Assembly: GCA_008638375.1 (NCBI GenBank)
Contig: CM018043.1
Location: forward strand, 36,193,981 to 36,257,980
Length of the DNA stretch: 64,000 nucleotides
Source: Nyssa sinensis
Taxonomy: Eukaryota > Streptophyta > Magnoliopsida > Cornales > Nyssaceae
Reading direction: 5' to 3'
Made by a program: the position numbers and the translations under genes. Below the pieces are notes generated by a model. The model saw nothing but the letters and a program-made list of their open reading frames with translations, was not told the origin of the DNA and did no database searches. Positions 60,890-64,000 of the stretch are shown piece after piece. Each line of letters opens with the position of its first letter. Within the stretch, counting starts at the first letter, position 1.

Positions 60890-62399
60890 GCCCATACACA
60901 CAAAAATATGATATGTTGAGAACATTAGATGTCTCGTTTACGGATCGCTCCCGTTGGATACTAGGCACCAATGCAATGGCCAATTTTGGGTTTTTCACCA
61001 CAGGATCTACATCCTCATAATGCATAGCACCAAGTGCTCAACCCACACTATGTTTTCAAGGAATCACAATATGACAATATGCCTTGATTTTTCTATGAAA
61101 TTTCAATGAAGCATTTTATCAAATACATGGTATATACCATAAATCATGCATCATCCATAAAGTAAATTCTAACTTTCAAACCACAAAACTTCTTCCACAT
61201 GAACATATGCTATATACAATCAATTTAAACACATGCTCATGTTAAATGTTCACTATATTACCAATTCTGAAAGAACACATAATTATACAAAGCATCAATG
61301 CATTAAACAACCATATCTTCCAAAAACATAAGGTCTATTCACATGAACATAAGCCACAATGAAATGAATCAAATATATATTCAAGTTACATGTTCATCAT
61401 TTTGACAAATGCTCAAAGATTACAAAACACATAAAGTACCAACACATTGAATAAATCATAACTTTCCAACTACAAGACTTTGTCAACATGAACATAAGCT
61501 AGAATACAATGAATTATATATATAGTCATGGTTCATGTTTATCACTTTACCAAATTCCCAAAGAATACAAAGAACACACAAGTACATAAACAACCAACTT
61601 TAGGTTTTCAAAGCAACTACATCCTAAGTGACTTTCTAATAGCAAATAAACATATAAATCATTCAATCAACTTATAAAACACTCTTAAACTTAACCCTAT
61701 TCCTTACTTAGCAAAATATCATACCTAAAAGGGTTTTTCTCAACCCTAGGGAGTTGTGTTCACTTTGCAGCTGAACCAATTAGTGAGAATGTAGCCCTTG
61801 ACATGGGGAACAACTTCTTAGAAAGAAGTCTTGTGAGAATCCTAGCCTAGAGATGTGTTTTGGTGGCTTGAAACTTGGAAAACCTTAGGTTTTTCTTCAC
61901 TTTTCTCCCATGCATGATCTGCTGCTATATTCTCAAACCAGATAATGAATTTTTTATCACTAAGGGGCTATATTTATAGTAAAGGGGCAAAGGGGCAAAA
62001 TGACCCTTTTGCCCTTAATGAGCTCGGGACCCCGTTACACTACAACTCATCCCGAAACTTCTCAATTCGACATTTTGCTTTAACCAAAGTTCTTAAAATT
62101 ATTTTAAATAATATTTTTTCAAAAAATTTATTTTCGCCTGTGAGCAGGTTTGGCCGGTTCCACCCGGGATGCCCTTTTGGTCCAATTTTTTAAACTATCT
62201 CCGATTAGGCTCAAATTCTCATAGGAGGTGTATTTTTCCATTCTAAGCATGTTTCTATTCTATGGAATACTCAAATTAGGCTCCTATACATAACTTATTC
62301 CTAAATGATGCATATATAGCGCCCTACCGACAAACAGTGCATGAATAGTGCCCTATCAACAAAAAAGAAAAATTTACTCTGATTTTTCTGATCTTTACA

Positions 62400-63109
62400 C
62401 TATGTGACAACTTATAGGTCCCAAGGGACAAAACTTATAGATGTTTGGCAAGTATTCCTTTTTAGCACTCGCTTTTACAACTAGATATTTTATGATTATC
62501 ATGATTTATCTTGCAAAATCATTTAGAATAAGCTCTTGCATGATTTTAGTAAATATCTTGAAACTCTTAGTTATATGTTTATGTTTAAATAATTCTAGTA
62601 GCCTTTAGTACAATTCTTTTAACTGCTATTCATGAAAGTTTATGAAAGGGGTTTCCAAAAACCCATAACAGGAGACTTGTGTTACTCACGAGCATTTCAT
62701 GAAGCTCACAAGGTTTTATCCTTTATAATTTCAGGAATAATTAGAAGTTCTCTAAATCTGGATGTTAGTAAACTATGATAAGTAGAAACTCTAGCTAGAA
62801 GAGGATTAGTATCTCAGTTATGGAGATATCAAGCTAAAGTGATAGATGCCATATCGATGTAATGACTTAAAGTAAGAATATAATGTGAATGATGTTTGCC
62901 ATTGATGTAATAGTTTAAACATTCATATGTAATGTAATGATGGGCTCATGTGATTATAACTCTAATGTAAGGTTTAGTTATACTCTACTAAGTGTGACTG
63001 CATTCAAAAAATCTTACTAACGTAGATTCCGTTGCATGATTATATATGGTCAAATGCAATCTACTTGGTTATGTAAAGAGGCCTTTAATTAGACACATCA
63101 ACAATATTC
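62400..63109 (+). mobile_element. Family B LTR, resumed after G2
   Basis: Starts with the second CTATG duplication. It contains AAAACCCATAACAGGAGACT followed by TGTGTTACTCACGAGC near 62656-62700, the family B box, and an acceptor-like TTATAATTTCAG at about 62735. It continues the LTR begun at 35335 and is cut by another LTR start at 63110. No genes. Confidence 0.75.
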
Positions 63110-64000
63110 TGTCATGCCCCAAGTCCCCAAAGACCCGGGTTATGATCGACTCCCTATGGTACATCTTGTAATATTTAAAGTTCACCATGCTTAATCTTCA
63201 TTCCATGAATTATACTATTTACAACTTAACTATTATACATTATTTCTTAAAGCCCCATACATCAAAAACAAAAAACAAAAAAGTCAGATTAGTTTAAGAT
63301 ACAACCTATGGTTCATTTCTTCTTTTATTCACTAAGTAGTCCAGCCCTATTTGAAGCCCCATATCTCTCAACTCATAAGACCTGATATCTTGAGTTTTTT
63401 AGGACATGTTCTAAAATGAGTCTACTTTCAGTGAGTTTTAGAGTTACTTAAAATACATCCGATAGCTCAAGTTATTAACAAAAAGGTGAAGACAAGTCTG
63501 AATTGCTCTGTTCACACAACAAGTCCACCCTGTTTAAAGCTCTATATCTCCCAATTTATAAAACTTGATATTATGAGCTTTCTGTGTTATATTCCACTAT
63601 AATTCTAGGTTCCATATAAATTTGAAGCACTCGAAAAGAGTACATGGTACTCAAGTGATGGACTGATTTGTAAACAGTGGTAAGATTTTGCACAAGTTTC
63701 TTACAATCAGCATAACTTCCTCAATATTTGCCTAATTAAGGTCATTCTTGAGACATTTGAATGATAAGACAAGGAGGTTTAATTCTTTAAAATATGAGAT
63801 TCTAATTCCATAGGATATAGGAGATATGGTCTTTCAAAGTGGGTTGTTCTATACAGCCTTAGTAGAAATGTTAAACTCATACCAATATCATTTTAACAAT
63901 GTTATAATTCATTCTTGCTTAGATTTTTTTTCTTAGAAATAAATACATACCACATTACATTCATACTCTTATGAGCCCAAAACATAAGTAGTATTAGCAC
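63110..64000 (-). mobile_element. Gypsy LTR fragment running off the right edge
   Basis: TGTCATGCCCCAAGTCCCCA at 63110 is, on the minus strand, an LTR end (TTGGGGCATGACA) like that of G1 at 29888. The sequence to 64000 is AT-rich without genes; its other end is outside the window. The preceding bases TATTC would be the target duplication. Confidence 0.6.

Larger units (their letters stand above)
38848..62399 (-). mobile_element. Gypsy element G2 (Tekay/Del-like), composite with nested solo LTRs
   Basis: Identical CTATG flanks (38843-38847 and 62400-62404) show that everything between derives from one insertion. On the minus strand the order is: 5' LTR (62399 to 52513, interrupted), primer-binding site, remnants of gag, protease and RT, non-coding internal sequence, polypurine tract, 3' LTR (41959 to 38848). 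Later insertions are solo LTRs at 42312-45353, 47554-51351 and 53816-60889, the last containing 53826-56808. LTRs of about 3.1 kb, an iMet primer site and the RT sequence suggest a Tekay/Del-type element. RNase H, integrase and chromodomain are absent, so it is non-autonomous. Confidence 0.88.
52513..62399 (-). repeat. 5' LTR of G2 (family A), interrupted
   Basis: On the minus strand it starts TGTAAAGATCAGAAAAATCA (62399) and ends GAATTCGGGGTGTGGCA (52513). The right part 60895-62399 and left part 52513-53815 match the family A LTR. Between them lies the insertion 53816-60889. Compared with 38848-41959, the right part lacks about 270 bp after 60910 and has a 20-bp inverted filler there (60911-60930). 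Confidence 0.9.

Overview
The window is nuclear DNA of a flowering plant, most likely a eudicot with a large, repeat-rich genome. I cannot name the species. It holds one conserved host gene with GT-AG introns. The rest is Ty1/copia, Ty3/gypsy, hAT-like and SINE sequence, plus AT-rich spacer and many microsatellites. I see no CRISPR array, functional tRNA, rRNA or bacterial-type operon.

Left part (1-15.8 kb). A minus-strand gene for an AMSH3-type deubiquitinase starts at 15111. I could place eleven coding exons (419 codons) down to 7335. The visible part ends inside the catalytic JAMM metal-binding motif, so the remaining exons lie left of base 1. The intron at the left edge is over 7.3 kb long. 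It carries a 5.6-kb degenerate copia element (1335-6900) and a probable TIR transposon (134-1299). Intron 1 carries a SINE with target duplications, and intron 2 has a 27-nt G run in the transcript sense.

Middle part (15.8-35.0 kb). Remnants of a plus-strand gypsy element (G1: LTR end near 29888, PBS at 29891, broken gag 30.1-35.0 kb) are split by later insertions. These are an LTR at 16576-19685, a non-autonomous hAT-like element at 20398-28024 (8-bp TSD) that itself contains a 5.65-kb solo LTR (TSD ATAAC), and a 4.4-kb solo LTR inside gag (TSD AGATC).

Right part (35.0-64.0 kb). The gag is interrupted again at 35030 by an LTR fragment. That is interrupted at 35335 by another LTR, and this one by a 23.5-kb minus-strand gypsy composite (G2, 38848-62399, TSD CTATG). 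G2 keeps a broken protease and RT but no RNase H or integrase. It contains a solo LTR of its own family (42312-45353), a solo LTR of another family between protease and RT (47554-51351, TSD AGTAT) and, in its 5' LTR, a solo LTR (53816-60889, TSD GCCCA) that contains yet another (53826-56808, TSD CGACC). Nesting is at least six levels deep, and most insertions have been reduced to solo LTRs.

Most unusual points: a spliced-looking Lys/Arg-rich ORF inside one solo LTR; three tandem copies of the G2 primer-binding site; intron-like boundaries shared by diverged LTRs; tRNA-like boxes antisense in several LTRs; and a 20-bp inverted templated filler at a deletion in the G2 5' LTR. All boundaries were read by eye. 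Family names rest on motif recognition, not on searches.
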